A DNA stretch of 64,000 nt from Bacteroidetes bacterium UBA2475 (GTDB lineage: Bacteria; Bacteroidota; Bacteroidia; B-17B0; Aurantibacillaceae), in the NCBI GenBank assembly GCA_002342065.1, contig DDPF01000004.1:434001-498000 (forward strand), in the 5' to 3' direction. Below, piece by piece: positions 1 through 9,325 of this stretch; position 1 is the stretch's first letter, and each line of letters starts with the position of its first letter. The notes beneath the pieces are model-generated. The model made no database searches and had not been told where the DNA came from. It was given only the letters and a program-made list of their open reading frames with translations. Position numbers and translations under genes: made by a program.

Positions 1-46
1 CGGATACAAAAAGTAATTTTAAAAAATAAATAAATCAAAAATAAGT

Positions 47-643
47 ATGAAATCTACGTTTAAAAAAGTAGCCTTAATTATTGCAGCAACCGGATTATTT
101 TCTTTTGCAAATGCACAAAAAATAGCGCACCTAAGTTTGGATTCTTTGATCAGCTTAATGCCTGAAACAAAGATCGCAAAAGAAACAGCGCAAAATTATT
201 TAAAAGGAATAGATGCTGAATCTATCAGTATGCAAACAGAACTTGAAACCAAGTATAAAGATTACATGGATAAACAGGCTACCATGAGCGACCTGGTTAA
301 AAAAACTAAAGAAGACGAACTTAATGGGTTACAACGTCGTATTGAAGATTTTAAACAACAGGCACAACAAGATTACCAACGTAAAACCGCTGAGTTAACA
401 GCCCCTATTATGGATAAAGCCAAAAAAGGAATTGAAGCAGTTGCAAAAGAAGGCGGTTACAAATACGTGTTAGATACAAGCGCAGGAAGCGTTCTTTATA
501 GCGAGCCATCTGATGATGTTTTAATGGCTGTTAAAAAGAAATTAGATTCTATGCCGGCTGCGGTTATTCCCGGAGCGGCTAACAATACCGGCGGTATTAA
601 ACAATCACAAGGTGGCGGCAAAACTCCTCCAAAAGGAAAATAA
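47..643 (+). CDS. OmpH/Skp-family periplasmic chaperone
   Basis: A 198-residue exported protein. Residues 1-23 form a signal peptide ending in a typical FANAQ cleavage site. The mature part opens with KIAHLSLDSLISLMPETK, which matches the first strand and helix of OmpH/Skp proteins, and continues as a long charged helical region (about residues 45-115) that would form the coiled-coil tentacles. In this family the protein holds unfolded outer-membrane proteins in the periplasm for delivery to the BAM complex. The C-terminal 30 residues are a low-complexity Pro/Gly/Lys tail. Bacteroidota often carry two or more ompH genes after bamA; the bases before this gene are too few to see that context. 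A strong terminator follows directly. Confidence 0.88.
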   Translation: MKSTFKKVALIIAATGLFSFANAQKIAHLSLDSLISLMPETKIAKETAQNYLKGIDAESISMQTELETKYKDYMDKQATMSDLVKKTKEDELNGLQRRIEDFKQQAQQDYQRKTAELTAPIMDKAKKGIEAVAKEGGYKYVLDTSAGSVLYSEPSDDVLMAVKKKLDSMPAAVIPGAANNTGGIKQSQGGGKTPPKGK

Positions 644-660
644 TTGAACGAAAAATATTT

Positions 661-697
661 AAACCCTCTATGTATTAACACATAGAGGGTTTTTTAT
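661..697 (+). terminator. Rho-independent terminator of the ompH-type gene
   Basis: A perfect 12-bp stem (662-673 paired with 680-691) with a 6-base loop is followed by a run of T. It lies 18 bases after the stop codon. The remaining bases to 943 hold a weak hairpin near 750-776 (CCATC/GATGG) and no gene that I can see. Confidence 0.9.
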
Positions 698-943
698 TTG
701 AATAAATTTTTTGTGCAGGGCTTTAATTACCCATCTTCCGACAAAGAAAGGATGGGGCTTAATTTCAACATTTTTGAAAAATTTTATAGATTTTAAAAAA
801 ATCACCCCTTGTTTCATCGGATAATTCATCTAATTCGTCTAATTTATGCCATTTTTCCTCATAATTGTTAATAATTACATGTTGCCCCAAAGTTAATAAG
901 CGGACTTAATTACTTAACTTCAAAATAGCAAAAACAATATAAA

Positions 944-1825
944 ATGAGATTCACATTATTTTTCGCGTTAAGTCTTGGGTGTTTTAATACCCAGTTTGCG
1001 CAATCGTATGAAGTGATCCCTAATACTAAAGATACTATTAACTTTATTGACGAACTTGGAAAGAAACAAGGCAAATGGGTTTTATTTGGAAAACATAAAC
1101 CTAATACCTGTTATGCGCCTAGTCAAAAAGCGGAAGAAGGGGCTTACAAAGAAAACCGTAAAACAGGTATCTGGATGGAATATTTTTGTAACGGTAATAC
1201 CAAAAACAAAGTAACATTTGTAAATGGTCGTCCGGACGGTTATGCCGTAATTTTTCATGAAAATGGTAAGGTAGAAGAAGAAGGACAATGGAAGAACAAC
1301 CGTTGGGTTGGTGGATACAAACAGTATTACGATAACGGACAAGTACAACACGAATTCAAATTTAATGCCTCAGGAAAACGCGAAGGCGTTCAAACATACG
1401 TACATCCAAACGGCGAGGTTGCTATACAAGGCAATTTTGTGAATGGAAAAGAAGCAGGCACAGTTAAAGAATTTTACGAGAACGGCGAATTAAAAGCAGA
1501 AAAAAAATACGATAACGGTAGTGTAGATGTTGCTTCTATTAAAACTTACGAATCAAAAGAGAAGATAGTTAAGAAAGTAGAAACGCCTGATAACGCTCCA
1601 AAAATTACAATTAAGGATGAAAAACCCGCAACTACCGGCCCAATGGTATTAAACGGCAAACAAACACTTTACAATAAAAGCAAACAAATTACAAAAGATG
1701 GTATCTTTAAAGACAACCGTTTTATGGAAGGTAAAGCCTTTATCTATAACGATAACGGCATCTTAACACAAATTGCTGTTTACAAAGGCGGCATCTATGT
1801 TGGCGATGCGCCAATAGAAAACTAA
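944..1825 (+). CDS. Exported MORN-repeat (YwqK-like) protein, copy 1
   Basis: A 293-residue protein with a signal peptide (residues 1-19, cut after FAQ). Residues 40-190 carry tandem antitoxin-YwqK/MORN-type repeats of the form NGxxxxEGxWKNNRxxG, for example GAYKENRKTGIWMEYFCNG and KNNRWVGGYKQYYDNG. A lysine-rich linker (about 195-225) leads to two more repeats near the C-terminus. MORN repeats form beta-hairpin ladders used in binding; no enzyme motif is visible. The next gene, 1880-2485, is clearly a shorter paralogue: both share the RKTG-W-EYFCNGN block and the final GG/DG-YVGD motif. Function is unknown; a cell-envelope binding role is inferred. Confidence 0.8.
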   Translation: MRFTLFFALSLGCFNTQFAQSYEVIPNTKDTINFIDELGKKQGKWVLFGKHKPNTCYAPSQKAEEGAYKENRKTGIWMEYFCNGNTKNKVTFVNGRPDGYAVIFHENGKVEEEGQWKNNRWVGGYKQYYDNGQVQHEFKFNASGKREGVQTYVHPNGEVAIQGNFVNGKEAGTVKEFYENGELKAEKKYDNGSVDVASIKTYESKEKIVKKVETPDNAPKITIKDEKPATTGPMVLNGKQTLYNKSKQITKDGIFKDNRFMEGKAFIYNDNGILTQIAVYKGGIYVGDAPIEN

Positions 1826-1845
1826 ATAACATCTTAAAATTATAT

Positions 1846-1875
1846 AAGGCGGGGTTTTTACTCCGCCTTTTTTGT
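1846..1875 (+). terminator. Rho-independent terminator between the two MORN genes
   Basis: AAGGCGGGG (1846-1854) pairs with CTCCGCCTT (1861-1869) and is followed by a T tract. The next gene starts only a few bases further on, so transcription of that gene would need read-through of this hairpin. Confidence 0.85.
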
Positions 1876-1879
1876 CTTC

Positions 1880-2485
1880 ATGAATTTTTATAATTACATA
1901 TTTTGTTTTGTAGCGATGTCTTTTTTTGGCGTTGCACAATCATTTGAGATCTATAATGGAGATACAATTAACAGACAAGATTACTATAACTGTAAGGAAG
2001 GCAAATGGCGTGTTACCGGAAAATTAAAACCCAGCACCTGCTATTTAAAAGATCAGATCGCAGAGGAAGGAAATTATATTGGCAACAGGAAAACAGGGTT
2101 GTGGATAGAATATTTTTGTAATGGAAATATGAGAACTAAAATAAACTTTGTTGATGGCCGGCCAAACGGACATGCCATTATGTTTCACGAAAATGGGAAA
2201 AAAAATGAGGAAGGAGATTGGAACAATGGCAGATATTTTGACAACTACAAGGTTTTTGATAGTACTGGAACTCGATTCTGGGAAATTGATATTAAACCTT
2301 GGGGCAGATACCAAACCCTTGTAAATAATAATGGCCGGACCTTTATGCAGGGAATTTTTAAAGATAAAAGTTCAACAGAATTGCTGACTGGTGTTGAGTA
2401 TATTTATGATGAAAAGAATAGAATAGCAAAAATAAAAAACTTTCAGGATGGCGTCTATGTTGGTGATTTACCCCTTAAGAAATAA
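1880..2485 (+). CDS. Exported MORN-repeat (YwqK-like) protein, copy 2
   Basis: A 201-residue paralogue of the preceding gene, with a signal peptide cut after GVAQ at about residue 19. It keeps the N-terminal repeats (EGKWRVTGK, EGNYIGNRKTGLWIEYFCNG, NGHAIMFHENGKKNEEGDWNNG) and the C-terminal YVGDLPLKK end, but lacks the middle repeats and the lysine-rich linker of copy 1. It begins 11 bases after the copy-1 terminator, with no room for a separate promoter downstream of that hairpin, so expression probably depends on partial read-through. This is a tandem duplication with later divergence; a specific function cannot be assigned. Confidence 0.78.
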   Translation: MNFYNYIFCFVAMSFFGVAQSFEIYNGDTINRQDYYNCKEGKWRVTGKLKPSTCYLKDQIAEEGNYIGNRKTGLWIEYFCNGNMRTKINFVDGRPNGHAIMFHENGKKNEEGDWNNGRYFDNYKVFDSTGTRFWEIDIKPWGRYQTLVNNNGRTFMQGIFKDKSSTELLTGVEYIYDEKNRIAKIKNFQDGVYVGDLPLKK

Positions 2486-2557
2486 CACATCAATTAAAAT
2501 AATTTAGGATTTAAATTTCTTCCTATCCTTTTAATTTGCTTATTTTTACTTCTCCTT

Positions 2558-4021
2558 ATGCAACCATTATTTTTATACAACACACTTACACGTAAAAAAG
2601 AAGAATTTAAACCCATTAAGCCACCTTTGGTTGGTTTGTATGTTTGCGGCCCAACGGTTTACAGCGATGTGCATTTAGGCAATTGCCGCACTTTTATTTC
2701 TTTTGATATGATCTACCGTTACCTGGTGCATATTGGTTATAAAGTGCGCTATGTGCGTAATATAACTGATGCCGGACATTTGGAAGGCGATCGTGATGAG
2801 GGCGATGATAAATTTGCGAAAAAAGCAAAGTTAGAGCAAGTAGAGCCAATGGAGATCGTACAAAAATACACCGTTGGTTTTCATGATGTAATGCAGGCTT
2901 TTAATAATTTACCACCAAGCATCGAGCCCACAGCAACAGGTCACATTTGCGAGCAAATAGAAATGATCAAAGAAATTATTGCTAAAGGTTTTGCCTATGT
3001 TGTTGATGGTACCGTTTATTTTGATGTAGAAAAATATAATAAAGATTTTTCTTACGGCCAGTTAACCAATAGAAAATTAGAAGAGTTGTTGGAAGGCACG
3101 CGCGAGTTAAGCGGACAAGATGAAAAACGCGGAAGATTAGATTTTGCACTTTGGATAAATGCAAAACCGGAAACGTTAATGCGTTGGCCATCGCCATGGG
3201 GCTGGGGTTTCCCGGGTTGGCATATAGAATGTTCAGCAATGAGCAGTAAATATTTAGGAGATGTTTTTGATATACACGGCGGCGGTATGGATCTTCAGGC
3301 CACGCATCATACAAATGAAATTGCACAATCACAAGCCTGCAATCATAAAGCCCCGGTAAATTACTGGATGCACACCAACATGCTAACCGTAAATGGTGTG
3401 CGCATGTCAAAATCTGCAGGCAATGGTTTTTTACCCGGCGAATTATTTACCGGCGATCATCCTTTATTAGAAAAAGGCTACAGCCCAATGGGCGTACGTT
3501 TTTTTATGATGCAAACACATTACCACAGCACGCTCGATTTTTCTAACGAAGCATTACAAGCCAGCGAAAAAGGTTTTGAGCGTTTGATGGAAAGTCACAA
3601 TACATTACAAACACTAAAAGCAGGAACTACTTCATCAGAAGATATAAAAGCATTGCAACAAAAATGTTACGATGCCATGAATGATGATTTTAATACACCC
3701 ATTTTAATTGCACATTTATTTGAGGCGGCGCGCATAGTTAATTCCGCTAACGATAATAAATTAATTGTGACGCAAAATGATATTGATATTTTAAAAGATA
3801 TTTACCAGCATTTTGTGTTTGATGTAATGGGCTTAAGAAAAGAAGAAGAGAATTCTAAAACTACAGCAGTGTTGGATAAGTTAATTCATATGGTTTTGGA
3901 TATCCGCAACAAAGCAAAAGTAGAAAAGAATTTTCCGCTGAGTGATGAGATCCGCAATAAATTGACAGATGCCGGTGTTCAAATAAAAGATACAAAAGAA
4001 GGTTCTTCATGGAAAATATAA
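2558..4021 (+). CDS. cysS: Cysteinyl-tRNA synthetase
   Basis: A 487-residue class I aminoacyl-tRNA synthetase that charges tRNA-Cys with cysteine in the cytoplasm. The HIGH-type motif appears as HLGN in [12 protein letters not shown] (residues about 36-47), preceded by the zinc-site cysteine in LYVCGPTVY. Further zinc-ligand positions appear in GWHIECSAM and in [17 protein letters not shown] is seen as RMSKSAGN. The C-terminal helical tRNA-binding domain ends with SSWKI. Length fits the family. The next gene starts within 6 bases of the stop, which suggests co-transcription. Confidence 0.97.
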   Translation: MQPLFLYNTLTRKKEEFKPIKPPLVGLYVCGPTVYSDVHLGNCRTFISFDMIYRYLVHIGYKVRYVRNITDAGHLEGDRDEGDDKFAKKAKLEQVEPMEIVQKYTVGFHDVMQAFNNLPPSIEPTATGHICEQIEMIKEIIAKGFAYVVDGTVYFDVEKYNKDFSYGQLTNRKLEELLEGTRELSGQDEKRGRLDFALWINAKPETLMRWPSPWGWGFPGWHIECSAMSSKYLGDVFDIHGGGMDLQATHHTNEIAQSQACNHKAPVNYWMHTNMLTVNGVRMSKSAGNGFLPGELFTGDHPLLEKGYSPMGVRFFMMQTHYHSTLDFSNEALQASEKGFERLMESHNTLQTLKAGTTSSEDIKALQQKCYDAMNDDFNTPILIAHLFEAARIVNSANDNKLIVTQNDIDILKDIYQHFVFDVMGLRKEEENSKTTAVLDKLIHMVLDIRNKAKVEKNFPLSDEIRNKLTDAGVQIKDTKEGSSWKI

Positions 4022-4023
4022 AA

Positions 4024-4866
4024 ATGATGAACAAAAAAATAATTTCATTTTTTACAATTGTTCTTGCAATTGTTTCTTTTAGTTCTTGCCAACCAGAAAC
4101 AAAAAAAGATCCTGAAATAAAAACGGTTGTAGAAGAAAAACCTGTTATTCCCGTTTTAGAACATACAATAGTTGCTACTTTACCCCACGACACAACAGCT
4201 TTTACAGAAGGACTTTTAATTCACGACAATAAACTTTTTGAAAGTACAGGCTCGCCCGATCACATGCCACAGTTAAGATCAGTTTTCGGCATTGTAGATT
4301 GGAAGACGGGCAAACTGGATGTTAAGGGAGAACTCGATAAAAAAACTTTTCCTTTTGGTGAAGGGATCGTTATTTTAAAAAATAAATTATATCAGGTCAC
4401 TTACCAAAATCAAACCGGTTTTATTTACGATGCAAAAACGTTCAAGAAAATTGGTCAGTTCAATTACTCTAATAAAGAAGGCTGGGGTTTAACTACAGAT
4501 GGCACCAATATTATTATGAGCGATGGCACAAATAACTTAACCTATTTCGATCCAAAAGAAATGAAAGTGCTTAAAGTTTTAACTGTAAGCGAAAATGGTT
4601 ATGCTACCGATGCCCTTAACGAACTGGAATACATTAACGGATTTATATACGCTAATATCTGGATGACAGGCTACGTTGTTAAGATCGATCCTGCCAGCGG
4701 AAAGGTGATTGCCAAAATTAACTTTACGCCAATAAGCTACCAAATGCGTAACCTGCATCCTAATACCTTAGAAATGAATGGTATTGCTTTCGACTCAATT
4801 GCAGATAAGATCTACGTCACAGGCAAACTCTGGCCAAATATTTACCAGGTTAATTTTCCTCATTAA
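4024..4866 (+). CDS. Glutaminyl-peptide cyclotransferase (glutamine cyclotransferase) lipoprotein
   Basis: The protein converts N-terminal glutamine of peptides to pyroglutamate in related (plant-type, beta-propeller) enzymes. It matches that family over its full length: AFTEGLLIHDNKLFESTG, then FPFGEGIVILKNKLYQVTY, GWGLTTDG, LNELEYINGFIYANIW, and the closing GIAFDSIADKIYVTGKLWP. The start is set at the ATG-ATG pair at 4024/4027 because this gives a classic lipoprotein signal ending FSSC; an in-frame ATG at 4009 would overlap cysS and add five residues before the signal peptide. It would be anchored on the periplasmic side or outer membrane. Many T9SS-exported proteins of this phylum begin with Gln after signal cleavage, so a maturation role is plausible. 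Confidence 0.9.
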   Translation: MMNKKIISFFTIVLAIVSFSSCQPETKKDPEIKTVVEEKPVIPVLEHTIVATLPHDTTAFTEGLLIHDNKLFESTGSPDHMPQLRSVFGIVDWKTGKLDVKGELDKKTFPFGEGIVILKNKLYQVTYQNQTGFIYDAKTFKKIGQFNYSNKEGWGLTTDGTNIIMSDGTNNLTYFDPKEMKVLKVLTVSENGYATDALNELEYINGFIYANIWMTGYVVKIDPASGKVIAKINFTPISYQMRNLHPNTLEMNGIAFDSIADKIYVTGKLWPNIYQVNFPH

Positions 4867-4945
4867 TTTATTCACACAGTTCTAACAACGCTTCTTTAAG
4901 AAGTAAAATTTCGGTTTCTTTATAAGCCCGTTTAAAAAATAATTT

Positions 4946-5488
4946 ATGAAGAATACGCTTGTGGCTTTATTAATAAGCCTTGTAACATTTTGCGCAAATG
5001 CACAAATAGCATTCGTAAAAGGATATATTGTAAACGAAAAAGGAGACACCGTAAAAGGCGAAGTAAAAATAAATCCAAAAAAAGAACAAAGTAATTACGA
5101 CAAAGTTTTTTTTAAAGACGAAAGCGGCACGCAAAAAAATTACAAGCCAAATAAAGTAAAGGCTTATGGTTTTGATAAACAACATTACATAACCATGGAC
5201 TATGAAGGTGAGCCAAAATTTTACAAAGCGCTTGTGCGCGGTGAGATCTCACTTTACAAAATGATGTTTGAAGTAACTAACATGAATGCTACAAGTTTTG
5301 ATGGCGAATATTTTATTACCCGCAAAGACGATAAAAAAATGACTTCGGTAAAAGAAGGGAAATTTAAAAAACAATTGCAAGACATGATGAGTGGCGCCTC
5401 TGGGTTCGCGAATGATTACGACGACGACAAAAAATTAAATGAAGAAAAAGCTGTTGAGGTAATTAATAGCTACAATAACAGGAAATAA
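4946..5488 (+). CDS. Exported protein of unknown function
   Basis: A 180-residue protein with a signal peptide (residues 1-19, cut after CANA). The mature part begins with FVKGYIVNEKGDTVKGEV, a pattern common in Bacteroidota exported proteins that start with a short beta-rich repeat, followed by basic and mixed-charge sequence with no cysteines and no enzyme motif that I recognise. The C-terminus is Lys/Asp rich (NDYDDDKKLNEEK). It sits between the cyclotransferase and polA with its own upstream gap, so no operon partner points to a role. Confidence 0.65.
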   Translation: MKNTLVALLISLVTFCANAQIAFVKGYIVNEKGDTVKGEVKINPKKEQSNYDKVFFKDESGTQKNYKPNKVKAYGFDKQHYITMDYEGEPKFYKALVRGEISLYKMMFEVTNMNATSFDGEYFITRKDDKKMTSVKEGKFKKQLQDMMSGASGFANDYDDDKKLNEEKAVEVINSYNNRK

Positions 5489-5524
5489 ATTGTTCTGATC
5501 TATTTCCATCAAAAAAACTAAAAC

Positions 5525-8353
5525 ATGATCACAAAAGATACTGAAAAGAAATTATTTTTATTGGATGCCTACGCGCTCATTTACCGTGCGTTTTTTGCGT
5601 TCAGCAATAGTCCGCGTATCAATTCAAAAGGTTTTAATACTTCTGCAATTTTTGGATTTACAAATACTTTACTCGAAATTTTAAATAAAGAAAAACCAAC
5701 GCACATTGCCGTTGTATTTGATATGGAAGGCCCCACCCAACGACACGTTGAGTTTGAAGCCTACAAAGCCAATCGTGAAGAGATGCCGGAAGACCTTCAA
5801 AAGTCTATTCCACTAATTATGGAACTCATAAAAGGTTTTAATATTGAGACCATGGGTATAAGTGGTTTTGAAGCGGATGATCTAATTGGCACGCTCGCAA
5901 TGAAAGCCGAGAAAGCTGGTTTCACCACTTATATGATGACGCCGGATAAAGATTACGGTCAGCTGGTTGACGCAAATACATTTATTTTTAAACCCGCCAG
6001 TTTTGGTAACGGCCCATCCATTTTAGGTCCGGAAGAAATTTGTAAGAAATGGGAAATACAAAATGTTTCGCAATTAATTGATATTTTAGGGTTGATGGGT
6101 GATAAGGTTGATAACATTCCAGGCATTCCCGGTGTGGGCGAAAAAACCGCAATTCAGCTGGTAAAAGATTTTGGCACCATAGAAAATCTTTTAGAAAACA
6201 CCGATAAACTAAAAGGCAAACTAAAAGAAAAAGTGGAGAATAACCGCGAGATGGCCATTCAATCAAAACGCCTCGCCACAATTATTTTAGATTGCCCGGT
6301 TGAATTGGATGAAGAAAAATTAACCGTGAAACCGGTTAACAAAGAAATATTATCGGAGTTATTTAAAGAACTGGAGTTTCGCGCTATCGCAAAAAAAGTG
6401 TTAGGCGAAGATATTGGTGGAAACGAAAAGTTACCAATTGAAAAACCGAAAGCAGAAAAAAAGCAAGATCTGTTTAGTGGCGACGATCTTTTCTCAGCAC
6501 AAAACGAAACTGTTGAGACTGAAGAACCTGTTACCAATTTTAAAACTATTAATGATGTGGAGCACAACTATGAATTAGTTGACTCTATGGAAAAAATAAA
6601 TGCACTGGTTGCTGTTTTAGAAAAAGAAGCAGAGTTTTGTTTCGACAGCGAGACAACGGGACTTGATACGATCAATGCAGAATTGGTTGGCCTATCTTTT
6701 TCTGTAAAGTCACATCATGCCTGGTATGTTCCAATCTCTGAGAATAAAGAAGAAGCATTAAAACAATTGCAACCATTCCGTAAGATCTTTGACGATCCTT
6801 CTAAAGTTTTAATCGGACAAAACATAAAATACGATTATCAGATCATGTTGAACTATGATATCGAAATAAAAAATAAATTTTTTGATACCATGGTGGCACA
6901 TTTTTTAATTATGCCCGATATGCGTCATGGTATGGATATTTTAGCACAAACCTATTTAAACTATTCGCCGGTAAGTATATCTACTTTAATCGGTAAAAAA
7001 GGTAAAGATCAAATAAGCATGCGTGATGTTGAGGTAAACGTTATTAAAGATTATGCTGCCGAAGATGCTGATATAACCATACAATTACAAAAACACTTTG
7101 CACCCCTTCTTAAAGAGAACGAAGTAGAAAAATTATTTAACGAGGTTGAAGTTCCATTAATAAAAGTACTGGCTAACATCGAACGCGAAGGAATTAATTT
7201 AGATGTGCCCGTGTTAAGAGAATTCTCAGCACAATTACAAACAGATATTGCGCAGGTTGAAAAAGAGATCCAGGAATTAGCAGGAACTAAATTTAATGTC
7301 TCATCACCAAAACAGGTTGGCGAAATACTATTTGAATATTTAAAAATTGTAGATAAGGCCAAGAAAACAAAAACAGGTCAGTATGCAACCGGCGAAGAAG
7401 TTTTAAGTAAACTGGAAGGCACACACCCAATTGTTTCAAAAATTTTAGATTACCGTGAGTTGGTAAAGTTAAAATCAACTTATGTAGATACTCTTCCTGA
7501 ACTTGTAAATAAAAAAACAAAACGCATTCACACTTCCTTTAACCAGGTTGTAGCAGTTACAGGACGCTTAAGTAGTGATAATCCTAACTTACAAAATATT
7601 CCTATCAGAACAGAACGCGGCAGGCAAATTCGCAAAGCATTTATTCCGCGTGATAAAGATCACATTTTATTAAGTGCCGATTATTCTCAAATAGAATTAA
7701 GAATTGTTGCCAGTATCAGCGGCGATGTAAATATGTGCGAAGCATTTAGATTAGGAAAAGATATTCATACTGCTACTGCATCAAAAGTATTTAATGTTGC
7801 AGAAAGTGATGTGACAAAAGAGATGCGTTACAAAGCAAAGAGCGTAAACTTTGGTATCATTTACGGACAAGGCGCTTTTGGTCTTGCAGAAAACTTAGGC
7901 ATTAGCCGCGGTGAAGCAAAAGAGATCATTGATAATTATAAAAAAGAATTTTCAGCGATAGATAAGTATATGAGCGACACTATCAACTTTGCGCGTGAGA
8001 ATGGTTATGTAAAAACGTTGTTAGGACGCAAACGCTGGTTGCGCGACATTACTTCAAACAACGCAACGGTTCGCAGTTTTGCAGAACGAAATGCTATTAA
8101 CGCACCTATACAAGGCAGCGCTGCTGACATGATAAAAGTGGCTATGATAAATATTTACAACGATCTGCAAAAACAAAACTTCAGAACAAAAATGTTGTTG
8201 CAGGTGCATGATGAATTAGTGTTTGATGTTTACAAACCTGAATTGGAAATTGTAAAACCTATCATCGAAATGCATATGCGTAATGCGTTGCCGCTGAATG
8301 TTCCTGTTGAAGTAGGAATGGGCGTTGGCGAGAATTGGTTGCTGGCACATTAA
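5525..8353 (+). CDS. polA: DNA polymerase I
   Basis: A 942-residue family A polymerase used in Okazaki-fragment processing and repair. Residues 1-300 are the 5'-3' exonuclease/flap domain (LFLLDAYALIYRAFFAF, GFEADDLIG, MTPDKDYGQLV, GDKVDNIPGIPGVGEKTA). The 3'-5' exonuclease domain retains its acidic residues (CFDSETTGLDT near 372 and YAAEDADITI near 517), so proofreading looks intact. The polymerase domain shows motif A SADYSQIELRI, motif B with KSVNFGIIYG, and motif C QVHDELVF. A low-complexity linker (residues about 295-340) joins the first two domains. Length and order are normal. Confidence 0.98.
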   Translation: MITKDTEKKLFLLDAYALIYRAFFAFSNSPRINSKGFNTSAIFGFTNTLLEILNKEKPTHIAVVFDMEGPTQRHVEFEAYKANREEMPEDLQKSIPLIMELIKGFNIETMGISGFEADDLIGTLAMKAEKAGFTTYMMTPDKDYGQLVDANTFIFKPASFGNGPSILGPEEICKKWEIQNVSQLIDILGLMGDKVDNIPGIPGVGEKTAIQLVKDFGTIENLLENTDKLKGKLKEKVENNREMAIQSKRLATIILDCPVELDEEKLTVKPVNKEILSELFKELEFRAIAKKVLGEDIGGNEKLPIEKPKAEKKQDLFSGDDLFSAQNETVETEEPVTNFKTINDVEHNYELVDSMEKINALVAVLEKEAEFCFDSETTGLDTINAELVGLSFSVKSHHAWYVPISENKEEALKQLQPFRKIFDDPSKVLIGQNIKYDYQIMLNYDIEIKNKFFDTMVAHFLIMPDMRHGMDILAQTYLNYSPVSISTLIGKKGKDQISMRDVEVNVIKDYAAEDADITIQLQKHFAPLLKENEVEKLFNEVEVPLIKVLANIEREGINLDVPVLREFSAQLQTDIAQVEKEIQELAGTKFNVSSPKQVGEILFEYLKIVDKAKKTKTGQYATGEEVLSKLEGTHPIVSKILDYRELVKLKSTYVDTLPELVNKKTKRIHTSFNQVVAVTGRLSSDNPNLQNIPIRTERGRQIRKAFIPRDKDHILLSADYSQIELRIVASISGDVNMCEAFRLGKDIHTATASKVFNVAESDVTKEMRYKAKSVNFGIIYGQGAFGLAENLGISRGEAKEIIDNYKKEFSAIDKYMSDTINFARENGYVKTLLGRKRWLRDITSNNATVRSFAERNAINAPIQGSAADMIKVAMINIYNDLQKQNFRTKMLLQVHDELVFDVYKPELEIVKPIIEMHMRNALPLNVPVEVGMGVGENWLLAH

Positions 8354-8405
8354 CGGTTCTTTTTTATTCAATACAATATTTTTATTATTCAGGCGTTATT
8401 AGTTT

Positions 8406-9302
8406 ATGAAAAAGCTACAACTCCTGGTTCTGATCCTTGCATGTGTGCTTGGTTCGAACGCACAGACTAATACCGATAGTTTAAAAAAATTCCGGGTATC
8501 AGGTGTAATTGTTGAAATGCACGGAATAAGCAAACGCGATGCAACTACTGAGGCTCAGGGAGATTTTCAAAAATATGTAAAGAACAACGAGCTGCTGGAT
8601 AAAGATCTTTCCTCTTTTTCTAATTATACCGGTTACAATATAGATTTTAACGCTATGCCTTCTGTGAGGGTATTTTTCGAATGCCAAAAAGCAAAAAAAC
8701 ATAACCCCGAAGTATTCATAGGTCTACGTTATGGCAGTGATGTATTGGCAAGCGCTTCGTACTTTAAATTAGAAACAAAAACAATAGCAACCTACATCAA
8801 TCCGGTTAATAATGATTCGCTAATTGAGGTTGATACATATAACACCTCCTATCATTATCAGGTAAGTGCAAAAAGACTTTTTATTCCTGTGGGAATAAAT
8901 ATTTCAACTAATAAAACTAACCGTTTGTGGTTTTCTGCAGGAGTAGAGGTTGCCCCAGGTATAACGTTTAACAATACGTTTAGCGCGTATTATTTGCTTA
9001 GTAAGAACACGGCTATTTACGACCCTAATACATCTACGCCTGTTAATGCAAACGCATATGGCACAAACGAGAACCTTGATTATAAATATTCTGATACCCA
9101 ACTTAAAGGTGTAGGATTTGAAGGCTATCTTACCTTACCATTAAGCATGAATATTCGTATTTCCAAAAAAGTAAAATTCCTGAACCATTTAAATTTGAAC
9201 GCTGCCCTTGCGCCGGGCTTTTTTGTTGCAGCAAATAAATTCGCGGGTACTCAAACAAACTTTATCGCGAACGCTTCACTAGGGATAAGGTATAACTGGT
9301 AG
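8406..9302 (+). CDS. Predicted outer-membrane beta-barrel protein
   Basis: A 298-residue exported protein with a signal peptide ending GSNAQ. Alternating hydrophobic/polar strands and aromatic belts run through the mature part (for example VRVFFECQKAK, VFIGLRYGSD, RLFIPVGINIS, LWFSAGVEVAPG), and the protein ends in LGIRYNW, a terminal aromatic residue typical of barrels inserted by BAM. The spacing of strand-like segments suggests an 8- to 10-strand barrel. Function is unknown. It lies between polA and a convergent T9SS cargo gene. Confidence 0.7.
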   Translation: MKKLQLLVLILACVLGSNAQTNTDSLKKFRVSGVIVEMHGISKRDATTEAQGDFQKYVKNNELLDKDLSSFSNYTGYNIDFNAMPSVRVFFECQKAKKHNPEVFIGLRYGSDVLASASYFKLETKTIATYINPVNNDSLIEVDTYNTSYHYQVSAKRLFIPVGINISTNKTNRLWFSAGVEVAPGITFNNTFSAYYLLSKNTAIYDPNTSTPVNANAYGTNENLDYKYSDTQLKGVGFEGYLTLPLSMNIRISKKVKFLNHLNLNAALAPGFFVAANKFAGTQTNFIANASLGIRYNW

Positions 9303-9325
9303 TGCTTTAAGCAACACGCATTAAC

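Noticed and set aside
1825..1880. Frameshift splitting one MORN gene into two
   Set aside because: The second gene begins with its own signal peptide and follows a proper stop and terminator, so they are two tandem genes.
2982..3410. A 142-codon minus-strand frame inside cysS
   Set aside because: Antisense of a clearly conserved tRNA synthetase; the composition does not resemble its neighbours.
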